Shown one piece after another: positions 33,545 to 44,970 of a stretch of DNA of 64,000 bases; position 1 is the first letter of the stretch; each line of letters opens with the position of its first letter. The stretch comes from Castor canadensis. Taxonomy: Eukaryota > Chordata > Mammalia > Rodentia > Castoridae. The notes beneath the pieces were generated by a model, which was not told the origin of the DNA, made no database searches, and saw only the letters and a program-made list of their open reading frames with translations. The stretch lies in NCBI RefSeq assembly GCF_047511655.1, contig NC_133396.1, forward strand, positions 128,721,490-128,785,489, read 5' to 3'. The position numbers and the translations under genes are program-made.

Positions 33545-33900
33545 TCCTCTGCTACCCTCAGGATGAAGCCCAGGCCTCCTAGTGTCACTTATAAGATCCT
33601 GGCTTTGTCCCCACTTCAGTACTATTTCTTATCATAACTCCCTGGTTCTTGACCCTTCAGATGGCTCAGGAATTTATTTGTAGCAAGCCACTGAACAGTC
33701 TCATCCCCTCTTCCAGAAAGGAAGTGCTTGCACCTGCCCTTCCTGCCCTTCCTCAAGGGTCTTTGCTCCTGAGGTTGGGTCAGTCACGCTCTACCCCCTG
33801 TATGACCACACTGCTCTCTGCTGGCCACCTGCTCACACTTACACAATTGAATTGTTATTCCTGATCGTCTCCCTCACTGGAGTCCACATTCAAGCCATAT
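33545..33900 (+). repeat. L2 LINE relic
   Basis: ..AGGATGAAGCCCAGGCCTCC.., TTATAAGATCCTGGCTTTG.. and a CTCAAGGGTCTTTGCTCC-like phrase match the L2 3' region. Confidence 0.6.
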
Positions 33901-34174
33901 CAGGTTCCCCCTAGAGATCACTAACCATAGTCAGGATGACTGATTGTGACTCCAGCAGTGTGGTAGAGGCAGCCAGCGTTCCAAGGGGAACAAATACAGC
34001 CATCAAAACAGAGATCACAGGGTCCCAAATAACCTCTACTTTGGCTTACAAAAGTCTTCCTCATCTCCTAGTGGTGGAGGCCAAGCTGAAGTGGGCGTGG
34101 CTTAAGAAGCTGTTCTGTAAAGCAGTCGTGATTTTTTTTAAATTGCATTTGGAGGCACCCTTTGTGGGTGCAGG

Positions 34175-34300
34175 TTTTCCATTAGCCCATAAGCTCTATG
34201 GAACTGGGGTCAAGTCCAGTTCTCCTTTCTATTGCCATGTTGCCAATTAAACAACACCCCAGGTACATGGTGGGCTTAACAAATAATTATCACTTTATTT
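34175..34300 (+). repeat. L2 3' end, fragment
   Basis: CCATAAGCTCTATGGAACTGG and ATGGTGGGCTTAACAAATAA fit the degraded end of L2. Confidence 0.4.
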
Positions 34301-34586
34301 GGTTAATGTACTATTAACTGGTCAGACTCACCTAGAGATGATGTCATCAGCATTTCTGATCTCAGCAGTGAATGGGCTGTAGCAAGAGGTCCTCACATGA
34401 GAGATTATGCCAGATCATACAATGCCAGAATTAGGAAATAAGACTACGCAGCAAAAGAGAGAAAAGTTCCCAACTAAATGCTATGTGATTTGTGATAGAA
34501 ATGGCTTTAGGGAGCGCCTTGCTCAAGCCCTCACTTACGAGATGAGGTACCCAGACCATGCTACCGAAATGATCCAATGATTCAAT

Positions 34587-34624
34587 GAAGAGATGTCTTG
34601 TTCAAGGTCACAAGACATCTCTTC
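34587..34624. repeat. Perfect 15-bp inverted repeat (hairpin)
   Basis: The arms GAAGAGATGTCTTGT (34587-34601) and ACAAGACATCTCTTC (34610-34624) are exact reverse complements around the 8-base loop TCAAGGTC. The loop is MIR-like (CAAGGTCAC), so a worn MIR may lie here. No gene surrounds it. Confidence 0.9.
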
Positions 34625-34734
34625 TTGTTTGATCCAAATGTTCCACTTGACTTTTGAAGTTCAGCCTTCTATTCCACGCCATCTCCCTCTAGTATCACTG
34701 AGCATCTTTCTGATGTTTCTTCCCAAGACGTAGC

Positions 34735-34915
34735 CTGATGGAAAGACCCAAGTTCAGATTCTGATTCTGCTGCTTCCCAGCCAATCAATCAAAAGCCTGA
34801 GCAATTCTACATCATTCACTTGTGGAAGGGGGCTGTAGCAAGCTAATGTCTGCAGGGTGTCTGGCACTGGGCTCAGTGCAGTAGCCTGCAATAAATGTCA
34901 GCTGTCCCCTTCCTC
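34735..34915 (+). repeat. MIR SINE relic
   Basis: GATTCTGATTCTGCTGCTTCC.. and ..GTCTGGCACTGGGCTCAG..CAATAAATGTCAGCT match MIR. Confidence 0.65.
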
Positions 34916-34964
34916 CCTGCTCTTGCTTCTCTGTCCTTGTCCCATCTCTTAGAAAGTCCTTGTT

Positions 34965-36108
34965 AGGGAGCTCAAAAAACTAAACTCTCCCAAAATTAAT
35001 GAACCAATAAAGAAATTGGCAAGTGAACTAAACAGAACTTTCTCAAAAGAAGAAATTCAAATGGCCAAAAAACATATGTAAAAATGCTCACCATCTCTAT
35101 CAATAAAGGAAATGCAAATCAAAACTACACTAAGATTCCACCTCACCCCTGTTAGAATAGCCGTCATTAGAAATGAGGCGTGGATGTGGAGAAAAAAGAA
35201 CCCTTATACACTGCTGGTGGGAATGCAAACTAGTATAACCACTCTGGAAAAAAATTTGGAGGCTTCTTAAAAATCTAAACATAGACCTGCCATTTGATCC
35301 AGCAATACTGCTCTTGGGGATATACCCAAAGGAATGGGACACAGGTTACTCCAGGGGCACCTGCACACCTATGTTTATTGCAGCCCTATTCACAATAGCC
35401 AAGTTATGGAAACAGCCAAGATGCCCCACTACTGACGAATGGATTAAGAAAATGTGGTATCTATACACAATGGAATTTTATGCAGCCATGAAGAAGAACG
35501 AAATGTTATCATTCGCTGGTAAATGGATGGAATTGGAGAACATCATTCTGAGTGAGGTTAGCCTGACCCAGAAGACCAAAAATCGTATGTTCTCCCTCAT
35601 ATGTGGACTTTAGATCAAGGGCAAACACAACAAGGGAATTGGACTTTGATCACATGATAAGACGAGTATACACAAAGGAGGTATGAGGATAGGTAGGTAT
35701 GCCCCCCTCCAAAAAAAAAAAAAAGATAGCATTTGATGTCTTCAATGAAAAGGAACTAATGCAGAACCTTTAAAGCAACAGAGGCCAATAGGAGAAGGGG
35801 ACTAGGAGCTAGAGAAAAGGTTAGTTCGAGAAGAATCAACTTAGAAAGTAACACATATGTACATGGAAGCAAAACTAGGCATCTCCCTATATAGCTATCC
35901 TCACCTCAACTAGCAGAAACCCCTGGTCCTCCTTATTAATGTTTGTGCTCTCTCTTCAACAAAATTAGAGATAAGGGCAAAACAGTTCCTGCTTGGAAGC
36001 GGGGGTGGGAGGGGGAAGGAAGGGAACGGGGGGGGGGGGGGAAGGGGGAGTAATGACTCAATCGTATGCACATATGGGTAAATGAAATAAATAAATAAAT
36101 AAAAAAGA
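34965..36108 (+). mobile_element. 5'-truncated L1 with 14-bp target duplication
   Basis: Flanked by perfect AGAAAGTCCTTGTT at 34951-34964 and 36109-36122. It begins in ORF2 at GAGCTCAAAAAACTAAACTC, ends ORF2 at 35611-35613 (..SLICGL), and has a roughly 490-bp 3' UTR with a G-run at 36028-36042 and an (AAAT)n tail. Compared with the copy at 10978-12440 it starts about 300 bp further into ORF2, lacks about 30 bases of the cysteine-rich segment, and has an early stop at 35079-35081 where the other copy reads on (HMKKC). It is somewhat older but still a recent insertion. Confidence 0.95.
36028..36056 (+). repeat. G-run in L1 3' UTR
   Basis: About 14 consecutive G followed by AAGGGGGAG. Slippage-prone, and able to form quadruplex-like structure. 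Confidence 0.85.
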
Positions 36109-36122
36109 AGAAAGTCCTTGTT

Positions 36123-37524
36123 TATTTCTAAAGGTCTCTCAAAGGGCCAGAGGCCCTCTTCCCCGTGTGTATTCAGGGTCTATCTCTCCTTCTGTCCAAA
36201 GTATCCCATCCCAAGGCATTTTGCTATTCAATCAGGCTAGGCAGGGCCTCCTTCCTTTTCCAACCCAACCCAACACTTCCTACTGTAGCTCAGTGACAAA
36301 GCCATTTCCTTTCTGCCTTTCAGGAGATGCCAAAATTTCCCTTTCCCCTTTTTCCTTCCTTTTCCTACCTGATGGGTTTACTTTTTCTTCAATATCCTAA
36401 TTTATCCTCCCTTTTCCTTCCCAGGACCTCTGTAACTATCTCCACCCTTCTCTGTCTTCCCTGTCATTTGCCTCCAAATAAATCCTGTAGACAACACCCT
36501 TCCCTCTGCCACATACACACATACAACCATCTTGCCTATCCCAGGCATCTCACCCTGCTCCCAGTCTGCCCTGGCAGAAGCTTATCTCTATCCCCAGACA
36601 CAGCCCCTTCAGCCGTCTTGGGAAGCCAGGAAGCCAAACAACTGGAGCAAGACTTCGGGATGGTTCTTGCTGGTTTTATGCCTTGTGCCTGCTCTAGAGA
36701 AAGGGATGGGGAAAAACAGAGAGAAGGCTACCTTCCTGCTCCCTCAGACGAGTGCCCAGGAGACCTTAGGGGCTCCTTCTACTCCATGGAATGGGTGCTT
36801 CTGGCTCTCCTTGACCCGACCCCTCTCCTTGGGCTGTCCTGGTCTCTGCCAGAAAAATTCCAAGGCAGGCCAAGGCAACCTGCCTGGAAAATAAACCAGT
36901 GCCAAGCTACCACAGTAGGAGCCAAGGGATTCCATCAAATCCAAAATCTCTGGGCATGGAGCAAATCTTACAAATCAAAAGGGGATTTTGTGTTTTAAGT
37001 GGCCTGTCCTTTCTTGTGCTGGCTCCCTAGCGCCTTTGTCCTCCCTTCCTCTTCTCCCCTGCTGAAGGTGGGGAGGCCTGCAGGAGAGGAGCTGGAGAGG
37101 GTCAGGAGTGGAGGGCAGGTAGGTAGGCAAAAGGGAGAGAACGTTGATTTAGCCTGAACCACTGCCTTGCCCACTGTGCCCTGACTGTCTGCTGTTGGCT
37201 TCATTGGTATTCCAGTCCTGACCAGCCTGAGAAACAGCAGCAAGGTGTTTTCAGAGAGCACGTTTGAACCTCTTCAACACCTTCCTGTCTAGTAATCCAT
37301 TCTACCCTCCTGGACTGGGCTGGAGGTGAGAGGCAGGCCATGGAGGCCATGAAGGGCAGCTGCATCCAAGCCTGCATCCCTCCTGGTGTATTGAATCACC
37401 AGGCATCTGGAGTGAGCCCTTTGCCTCTGGGACGGCCGCCTTACAGAGGGCCCTCTTCCATTAATCCAGAGGGGACTTCCAGAAGCTTCCACACGCCGGC
37501 CTCAGGTAGCTGTTCTTCAGAGCA
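36123..37524. other. Unassigned sequence
   Basis: About 1.4 kb, pyrimidine-rich at 36300-36480. A 223-codon plus frame (36327-36998) is rich in Pro, Leu and Ser because of this composition, and shows no domain or splice context I recognise. Confidence 0.45.
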
Positions 37525-37745
37525 TGGCCTCATTTTCACAATCCTGCTCTGCCCCTCACCCACCATGGGGCACTGGGCAAATTCCTCAAGCCATCTGGGA
37601 ACTCAGTTTCCTTATCATAAACAAGGCAATGCCATTTTGGGGCCTATCCCATACAGCCATCATGAGGACTAGCTGAATTAATATGTAGAATGTGTCCAGA
37701 GCACTGCCTGGGACCTACTAGTGTTTGCTAAATAAATTGGTCCCT
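37525..37745 (+). repeat. MIR SINE relic, near full length
   Basis: ..CTCAGTTTCCTTATCATAA.., ..ATCATGAGGACTAGCTGAATTAA.., ..GAGCACTGCCTGGGACC.. and CTAAATAAATTGG cover MIR core to 3' end. Confidence 0.8.
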
Positions 37746-37814
37746 GAAATCTGAGTGCTCACTGATGACAACCCACCTCTCAGGTATGCATAACTCTCGT
37801 GGGCTCCCTGAACC

Positions 37815-38745
37815 ACTTCTTCCCAGGCCTACATTTGCTCAACAAACCCTTACAGAATATTTTATGTGCCTCTGTGTTTGGCCTGGGGTTTGCTATGTGA
37901 ACAGCAAAATGGTCTCTGTGTTCACAGAATTTACAGCAAATGTATAAATTAATCTCCTTCTTCTCCTTCTTCTTCTTTATAGCACAAATTGGTCTTGGAC
38001 TCATGATCCAACTGCTTCATCTTCTCAAGTGCTGGGATTACAAGCAAGCACTACCATGCTGTGTAACACATACTTTTTAACTGTTCTGCGGGCTAGAAAG
38101 GAATTGCAAACCTGGATGCTGTGTAAGAGGATAAGACGGAAAACCTATTCAGGAGCTTGGGGGCTACAGAAGGTCTCTGCGAAGAAATGACAGTTAAGCC
38201 CAGATCTGAAGGATGAGAAGGAACAGCCACAGGAATTGGGGGTTCGGGAAGGGCATTCCGACAGGGGGAACAGCATGTGTGACATCCTCCAGCCAGCAGG
38301 AGCATGACATGTAGCAGAAATGGGAAGGAAGTTAATGTGGCCAGAGAGCCCAGTGAATAAGGGGGCCAAGGGAGAAGAGGCAAGGCCAGTTTTGGGATTG
38401 GGGGTCATAATCCAAGTGGAGAATAAGTGATGGAAGTGCTGAAAGCAGTGAAGTGACATGACTCCACTCTGGCTGTCCAGTGAGTGATGAAGACAACAGT
38501 TAGGAAGGGTCTGCAGAGGTCAAGGTGAGAGCCACTGGTGCCATACAGTAGAGAGGTGGCTGTGGGGATGGAGAGGAGCGGGTCAGGTTGAGATGTGTGG
38601 TGGAGGTGGAGTGCAGGGCTCAGAGTGTGGTATGTTGGAAAGCTTTCTGGGTGTTAGGGCTGTGAAGCTTGGTGAACCTGAGGGCCCTGGTGATAGGTGA
38701 ATGTAGGGCAACAGATTTGAGGGTGTGTCTTAGATGGCTCCCACA
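37815..38745 (+). repeat. Long ancient interspersed repeat, split by a SINE
   Basis: Left part 37815-37950 (TTTGCTATGTGAACAGCAAAATGG). Right part 38080-38745 carries ..AGATCTGAAGGATGAGAAGG.., GGAAGGGCATTCCGACAG.., ..GAAGTTAATGTGGCCAGAGAG.., GTGACATGACTCCACTCTGG and ..GTCAAGGTGAGAGCC... These phrases belong to a common old mammalian repeat whose name I do not recall with certainty. A SINE interrupts it. Confidence 0.6.
37952..38066 (-). repeat. B1-like SINE
   Basis: A (CTT)n-rich tail in antisense, then GGTCTTGGACTCATGATCC and CAAGTGCTGGGATTACAAG. Confidence 0.8.
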
Positions 38746-40515
38746 CCTTGGGCAGGAGCAGTTGGGAAGATGGAAATGGAACAGGTAACACTCCTAAACA
38801 CCCTCTTTTTGAATGTGTTCTGTTTTGCCTCTAATGAATCCCTACAGTGCTGATCTTAGAACAAAACAGAAGAATTCTGAACATGATCTCTTTAGCACAG
38901 AGCAGAGGATAATGGGTGCTTGTCTATCCCTATTTCCAGGCTTCTGCTCAAGGACATTCAAGGTCTGAACCTAGATCAATCCTGTTGAGTCACACCGTAC
39001 CCCAAAAGCCCCATAGCTTTCCTGCATGTGCCACTTCCAAGCCCTGCCTTCGTCATCCTGCACTCATGCAGTTGGTATTTTAAACCCAAGTTCAGTCCTG
39101 ACATTTATCTCCGTTCAGTCTCATTTCATTAGATACAGCCTGCAGCGCCAGCCTGTTAGCTTCCTTTCTATTTTGATGAGGGAGAGGTCGTGTGACACAT
39201 GCTAGGTTCACTTTTGTGGCCACAGAGACAGCCACCGATGGCGTGTTGTTGTCTTCTTGTCTTCTGGTGAGTGGCCCTGCCTGGGGCAGGCTGGGGCTGA
39301 GAAAGAGCGGGGGACATAGACAATGCCTTGCCCTAGGGTAAGTAAGCACGATCTTCCTTCTCTTCTTCTGGGTCACGTTCTGGCTTTGAGTCTGAGCCAT
39401 AGGGCCAGAAGGACCTGTTTAAAACCACTTAGTGGGTTGACCAGTGACAGGGCCCAGGCACAGGCCGTGGTTCCGCTTTCTGTCCACAAGACCCACCACT
39501 TCATGATCTTGCCTCTTTCCAAACTGTGCTGTCATCTTTCCCGACCCGGGGTCAGAGAACAGTACGGCCTGAGACTCCACTTGCATGGAGGGATGTACGC
39601 CTGCATGCTCTGAGTGCGTGACCACCCCGTGTGTTTCTGTGTGGGGTGAAATAGCACAGCCCTTCCATACTAGGTGAGGGGTTCTGCTCTGCCCCACTCA
39701 TCTTCCTCTGACCTTTCCAAGGTCCCTAACCCTGTCTTGTCGCTGATCTCACAGCCAGGGCTGGTAGTTCTGATGTCTGTATTTAATGACAATCTCTTCC
39801 TCACTGACTTCTCAAGCAGGTCTCTTCCCTGGCCCCTCAGGCTGAGTGCTCCCCAAGGGCTGGCTGGTTGTAACTGTGAGTTCCTCTCTGTCCTCCAAGC
39901 ATACACTGGGCTCTGCTCAAGGTAAGCAGGACTTGAAGGTGACCTGGCACTTAGCAAAGGCCCAGAAGGCCTGGGGAGCGATAGCCTTTGATTCTGCAGA
40001 CAGAGGAGGGACATGTTCCATGCTAGGCCTGTGGGGCTGCCCTCTGAGCAGCACAACATGCCTTTGGTACCAGCTTCCAGACCTGAAGGGCGCATTGGTC
40101 TTGTGCCCGCCACCGGCCTCCTCCTGTTAATGCACTCCTTGTTCACCATGCGTGCTCAGGGGGATTTTTCCAAGGGTAATTCCTTGGGAGAGTTGAATTT
40201 CCCTACTAAGTAGCTTTACAAATAACTCAGAACACAGTGAGAGAGAAGGCAGTTCCTGTTAACGATTTCACTGGTAACAGACAGATGAGCCCTCACTGGA
40301 GCAACTCTCCCAGACTAGAGGGTGGGAAATAATTCTAGAATGTTTTTTCTTTCCCTACTTTCCACTCCTCAAATAAATCTTGGTTAATTTTCTCTGCTAA
40401 CCTGCTCATCTGGCTCGAAGAAGATCCGGGAGAGAGGGGCTGAGATGGAAGATAGAGAAGAAGGAAATTGAATAATGCCTTCTCTTCTCAAAGGCATTAT
40501 TTTTGCTTCTACAAG
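38746..40515. other. Unassigned sequence
   Basis: About 1.77 kb without a recognised repeat. Several frames (up to 159 codons, minus, 39670-40149) overlap others in antisense. I see no domain, and no start or splice context that convinces me. Confidence 0.4.
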
Positions 40516-40880
40516 TGTTAACGGCAAACCGTGTTTCCAGAACACCTTGGTTCTTGTGCTCTGGCGTGGAATAATCCAAGCAGAACACGTGTGTGTAAAT
40601 GGGGTTTATTAAATGTTAGGGAAAGGGAACTACAAGGGGAGCATGGTAGGGCACAGGTGGAGTCTGCTGGCAGAGAGAGCAAGCTTTTCTTCTCCAGGTG
40701 CTTTTAAGACTTATGCTAATCTATGGGGTGGGAGGAACCAGGTGATTCCCATCCAATAATCAATGAGTGGGATGGGGCACAGGCAGTTTCCGGCCAAGTG
40801 CAGGTGGTTTGGGCCATCCCTGGGCAACCTACATGAGTCCCAAACTTTTCCTACTTCTAGCCTGCCTTGCAAGCCTAACA
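40516..40880 (-). mobile_element. Candidate solo LTR fossil
   Basis: On the minus strand a 365-bp block begins TGTTAGGCTTGCAAGG, has a TATA-like CTTAAAAGC near its middle, AATAAA at 40605-40610, a CA-rich stretch, and ends GCCGTTAACA. That is a U3-R-U5-like layout with TG..CA ends. No matching target duplication was found, so the boundaries are approximate. It has no internal region and the family is unknown. Confidence 0.5.
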
Positions 40881-41037
40881 TTCATATTGTGCTATTGTGA
40901 CATACCTATTCATTCATCCGAGCTTGAGTGAGAGCCCCCTGCGCACTGGATCTTATGCTGGATGCTAAGAGAGGAATGATAGCAGACTAGACCTGGAGGA
41001 CAGAAAAGTCTGCTTGCAGAAACAAAATAAACAAGTT

Positions 41038-41450
41038 GTATTCATCTGTTTTCTATAACAAAATAAACATGAAATTGGGAAGTTTGTAAAGAAGAAAAAC
41101 TTTATTTAGCTCACAGTTTAGGAAGCTGAAGCTCTGAACAGCATGGCACCTGCTCTGTTGAGGGCCCCTGACCGCATTATACCATGGTTGGTGGCACCAT
41201 GGTGGAAGCCTATGTGAGGGGGAGAGATCACATGGTGACACAGGAAGCCAGAGAGTGAGGAGGGGGGTCTTGCTTTTTTATAGCAACTCACTCTTGGGAA
41301 CCACCTGGCACCTCCAGTGACCTAACTACCTTCCTCCAGGCTTCACCTCGTAAAGGTTCCACCACCTCTTGACACTGCCACACTGGAACCAAGCTTCCAA
41401 CACATGAGCCCTTGGGAGACCAACCACATCCACACCATAGTAAAAATGAG
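41038..41450 (-). mobile_element. Solo MaLR LTR fossil (MST/MLT1-like)
   Basis: Antisense landmarks are all present in order: TGTATTCATCTGTTTTCTATAACA, AACTTTATTTAGCTCACAG, ..AGGGCCCCTGACC.., TAGCAACTCACTCTTGGGAAC, TAAAGGTTCCACCACCTCTTG.., CCAAGCTTCCAACACATGAG. Close to full LTR length, old. Confidence 0.85.
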
Positions 41451-41737
41451 GATTTAAGGTGGGAAAGGGGCATCAGACCCCTTCGGTGAGGACCAAAGTT
41501 GGAAAACAGCAAGCCTATGGTAGTGATAGGAAGAGCTTCACAAGCAGTGACAGCAGCTGTAAGTGTCAACTACTTGGTCCTGGCATTTCTGCAAGAGGCA
41601 TCCATTCATCTGCATTGTAGACCCGCGTGCCATGATTCAGGGGGACTGCACTCCCCTAGCAACCAAAGAACGGATTGAATGAAGGCTGATCCGAGTGGAG
41701 CCAGAAGCTCACCTCTGCCCCTTAAACAATGCCAGTC

Positions 41738-41813
41738 CCACTTATGTTAGAGAGCTTTCCACCACTGTCACAAAATACCCGAGGTAATTAACCTAGAAAG
41801 AGAAAGAGATTTG
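41738..41813 (-). mobile_element. MaLR LTR fossil fragment
   Basis: TTAGAGAGCTTTCCACCACTG.., ACAAAATACCCGAGG.. and AGAAAGAGATTTG match one end of a MaLR LTR. It stops at a T-run, probably a SINE insertion. Confidence 0.5.
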
Positions 41814-41870
41814 TTTTTTTTTTGGGTGTGAGCCACCTCACTCGTTCCAGACACTGATTTTAAATGTTCT

Positions 41871-42200
41871 GGCTGGGCATGGTAGTGGATACCTGTAATC
41901 CCATCTGTACAGAAGGCAGAGATGGGAGGATTGAGGCAAGCCTGGGTAAAAAAGTTAGTGAGACCCTACCTACCTCAACAAATGAGTCAGGTGTAGTGGC
42001 TCACATCTATACTCCCACCTGCACAGAGATCTAGATAGGAAATACAGTCTGAGGCCAGCCCCAGTTAAAAAAAAAAAAAAAAAGCATGAGAGCCTATTCT
42101 TGAAGATAACTAAAACGAAGAGGGCTGGGGGCGTGGCTCAGGTGGTAGAGCGACTGCCCAGCAAGTGTGAGGCCCTGAGTTCAAACTCCAGCACTGCTGC
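41871..42200 (+). repeat. Composite SINE: two 7SL-like modules plus tRNA module
   Basis: First module GGCTGGGCATGGTAGTGGA.., second about 41980-42075 (AGGTGTAGTGGCTCACATC.., with CTAGATAGGAAATAC), linker AACTAAAACGAAGAGGG, tRNA module about 42122-42195 (GTGGCTCAGGTGGTAGAGCG). A short SINE scrap (GTGAGCCACCTCACTCG) lies just upstream at 41825-41845. Confidence 0.85.
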
Positions 42201-42414
42201 TCCCCCCAGAGAAATGAAAAATAGAAATAAATTGATAATTTATTTAATAATAATTAAATTAAATTTTTAAAAAGCAAAGTAGGTAAGTACATAGCAGGAC
42301 ATTCTGAATTTCTGCAGGCTCTTCTCACAGACAACACTCCACACAAAAACCTGTTTGAGATTCCCACCTGAAATGATGTGAGAGTTTAACTGCCCAAGAA
42401 CTTACATCACAATT

Positions 42415-42526
42415 GTTTTTGGAGACAGAGTCTCTTTACATAGCCCAGGCTGACCTAGAACTCCAGATCCTCCAGTCTTGACTTCCTAAGTGCTGGGATT
42501 ATAGACATGTACCACCACACTCAGCC
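42415..42526 (-). repeat. B1-like SINE
   Basis: GAGACAGAGTCTCTTTACATAG.., ..AAGTGCTGGGATTATAGAC.., antisense B1. Confidence 0.85.
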
Positions 42527-43734
42527 CAAATATTTTTTCTTTAAGTTGAAAAGTCTCTCACTTTTTGGTGAAGAAACTGAGATACATAGTAGCAAAACAG
42601 AAAGTAAGCTATTGGACTCTATTTATTATTTGTTAAAAGTTGGTTTTTTTTTCCAAAATGTATGGCTAGTAACTGAAAAATTGCCCCTGACTTACCTGTG
42701 CGGCTTGTTGAACTGTGGATTTGTGGGCTCACAGCCGATGTAAGCAATCAGATCTTATGGGCTGAGACTTGGAATTCTGTGTTCCTGACAAGCTCAGCAA
42801 GTGATTCATATGCACAGCAAGCTCCAGAGCCCGGGTTAAGACAGGTTATTGATGACAGAGGGCTGATCTCGAAGACGTCCATGTGCCTCTGGTCAGGAGA
42901 GCTAGGAATCCACGACACAGCTACAGCAGAGCTTGGCTGTGGCCCTCCCCTCTCCAAGTACAGACGTGGCCTTAGGGACCCCCAGGAAGACTCAGATGAG
43001 GTCTGTCACACACCCTAGAGCTAGAGTCAGCATCCTCCATGCCTGTCCTTCTGCACGGCCTGCTCTGCCTCATTCCACTGCTGGCCACCATGACCTGGAA
43101 GGGCTAAGACTGGGAGGACAGACTGCAGGAAGAAGGACAATAATAAACAGCCCTCAGGCAAGTACAAATGGATGGAGCTAATTTAGCAGTTTACTGGGGA
43201 GCCATGATGGACAAAAAGATATACTGGGGGATCTCTGGCTTGAGAGTACACATGGGTCTGGCACAGCAGCCCCTGCCCCATGGCTATCACTGTCATCAGG
43301 AGATTTGTCATCATTTGCCTTTCCCTTAACTTCAGGCTCCTCTTGCAGCTGCACTTGACTTTTAGATGTTGCTTTTTTCCTGCTATTGCTGATTCGTCTG
43401 ACCTACGGCACTGCAAGAGAGCGTGTGTCTCACAGGAGGGCAATTCCACAAACCCAAGCCGTGTGCAGTGCCCTATCTGCCTTCCCACAATTCACACCCT
43501 GAGCTCCAGCTGAACTGGACCATTTAGGATTCTCCAAACACGCCTTTACTCTTCTTCCTCTGTCTGGATGTCTTTCTCCATGTCATCTGTTACTTGAGCA
43601 CATTCTCCTTCTGGAGGACTCTGGCAGATTTTGCCTAAACTTCATCCATCCTCCCCCTTCTTCCTCATTTACAGTACACTGATTTTTGTCTGGAAGAAAG
43701 GGAGAGCCCTCCTACAAATACTGTTTGTTTGGTT
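42527..43734. other. Unassigned sequence
   Basis: No gene. 43520-43680 (TCTGTCTGGATGTC.., TGAGCACATTCTCC) might be a worn L2 piece. Confidence 0.35.
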
Positions 43735-44135
43735 GGTTTTTTTTCCAGGCTCCCTTGTTGCTAGGAGTGATGATGTGACATAGTTCTGGCCAATGAGATA
43801 GAAACTTTTTAAAAAACAGAAGAGGAAACAACCTGCGTGTTTCTGGCATGTCTTTTGCTTTTCCTTGTCTTTCTCTCTGAAAGGGAGAGAACAGGCCTTT
43901 CCATTACTGCCCATGACGTGATGGTTGGGTGTGGTGTAAGAGGATGAAGACCACGTGTCAAGGATGTTGGTCTGGAAGACATTGGGAACCAGGGTCCCTC
44001 ATGACATTCTGGAGACCTACATAGCCTTACTTCCACACTTCTCATTACAAGAGAAAAATGAAGCCTCTGTTTAAGTCAGGTTGCTGTTACATGCAGCCAG
44101 ACACAGTCCTAACCAATGCAGAGCCTCACTGAAAA
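43735..44135 (+). mobile_element. LTR fossil, probably MLT1-like
   Basis: A recurrent old-repeat signature: GGCCAATGAGATAGAA, ..GACATTCTGGAGACC.., ..TTACATGCAGCCAGACACAG, TCCTAACCAATGCA. Related phrases appear at 47170-48115. Old and broken; the family call is tentative. Confidence 0.45.
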
Positions 44136-44924
44136 CCTGCCCTCCACTTCGAATCCCCTGGTAGACGGGCTCTTCCTGCCTCTGAGCTCCATCGGCCCTC
44201 TGGGCAGTATCCCACTCTGCCTAGCATGCTCGTACTACATTTGTCTCAGCAGCTTTGGGGTGAGCCTGTTTGATTGGGAGCACCTCGCCTTGGGGGATGT
44301 TCATGAAGGTTGGACAGGCTTGACCAGTGCTGGCCTTTCTCCCCCCAAGATCTACCAGACTCGTCAGCCCACTGAGGAGTATGTTGTGATAATTCTACCA
44401 TGGCCCTTCCAGTAACTGTCCAAACCTTGACTTTGCCTCTTATTCCTGTTCAAGCCTAGCCTCCTACAGGGCAGCAAGGCATGACATAGAAATGTTCCAA
44501 CCTCCTTTTCTAAGGAGCAGGCTCGGGAGAGCAGATGGCCACCTGGAAAGGCCTCTCTTCTACCTTCCCTAAGACTGCCTGGTGAGGGGAGGTGCAAGTT
44601 CAAGGGCTTCCTCAGAGTCCTCTCCCTGCTACAGACTCATGGAGCAGAGGAGGTTGTTTGGTCTAGTCTCCAGCCTCAGGCAGGAAAATCCCACAGCTTC
44701 CAGAGTGGACATGAACTCAAGGGGCGGGGGTGAGACTTGTTGAAATTGCGCTTAAGCTTGGTGACATATTGCCTGGTGTCATTGGAAAGCAAATCAGGTA
44801 CTAGTCTTGGCTTGAGGGCATGTCTCCTTGAAGGAACTTGCTCTACTGTAAGACAGAGACTAGAGGAAGTTCTATGAGTTCCTTCATGGACTTTCAAATT
44901 CACATTTGTTCCCACTACCTTACA
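44136..44924. other. Unassigned sequence
   Basis: No gene or repeat recognised. Confidence 0.4.
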
Positions 44925-44970
44925 GGGTACCTGACACACACAAAAAAGTTGCTTAATAAATACATGTGGG
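44925..44970 (+). repeat. L2 or MIR 3' terminal fragment
   Basis: GGTACCTGACACACAC..GCTTAATAAATACATG resembles the shared L2/MIR 3' end. Confidence 0.4.

Noticed and set aside
36327-36998. 223-codon plus frame, longest outside L1 apart from ORF2
   Set aside because: Composition-driven (pyrimidine-rich, so Pro/Leu/Ser/Phe-rich); no recognisable domain, and no sign of a processed copy.
39670-40149. 159-codon minus frame
   Set aside because: Opposed by several plus frames of similar size; no domain or homology recognised.
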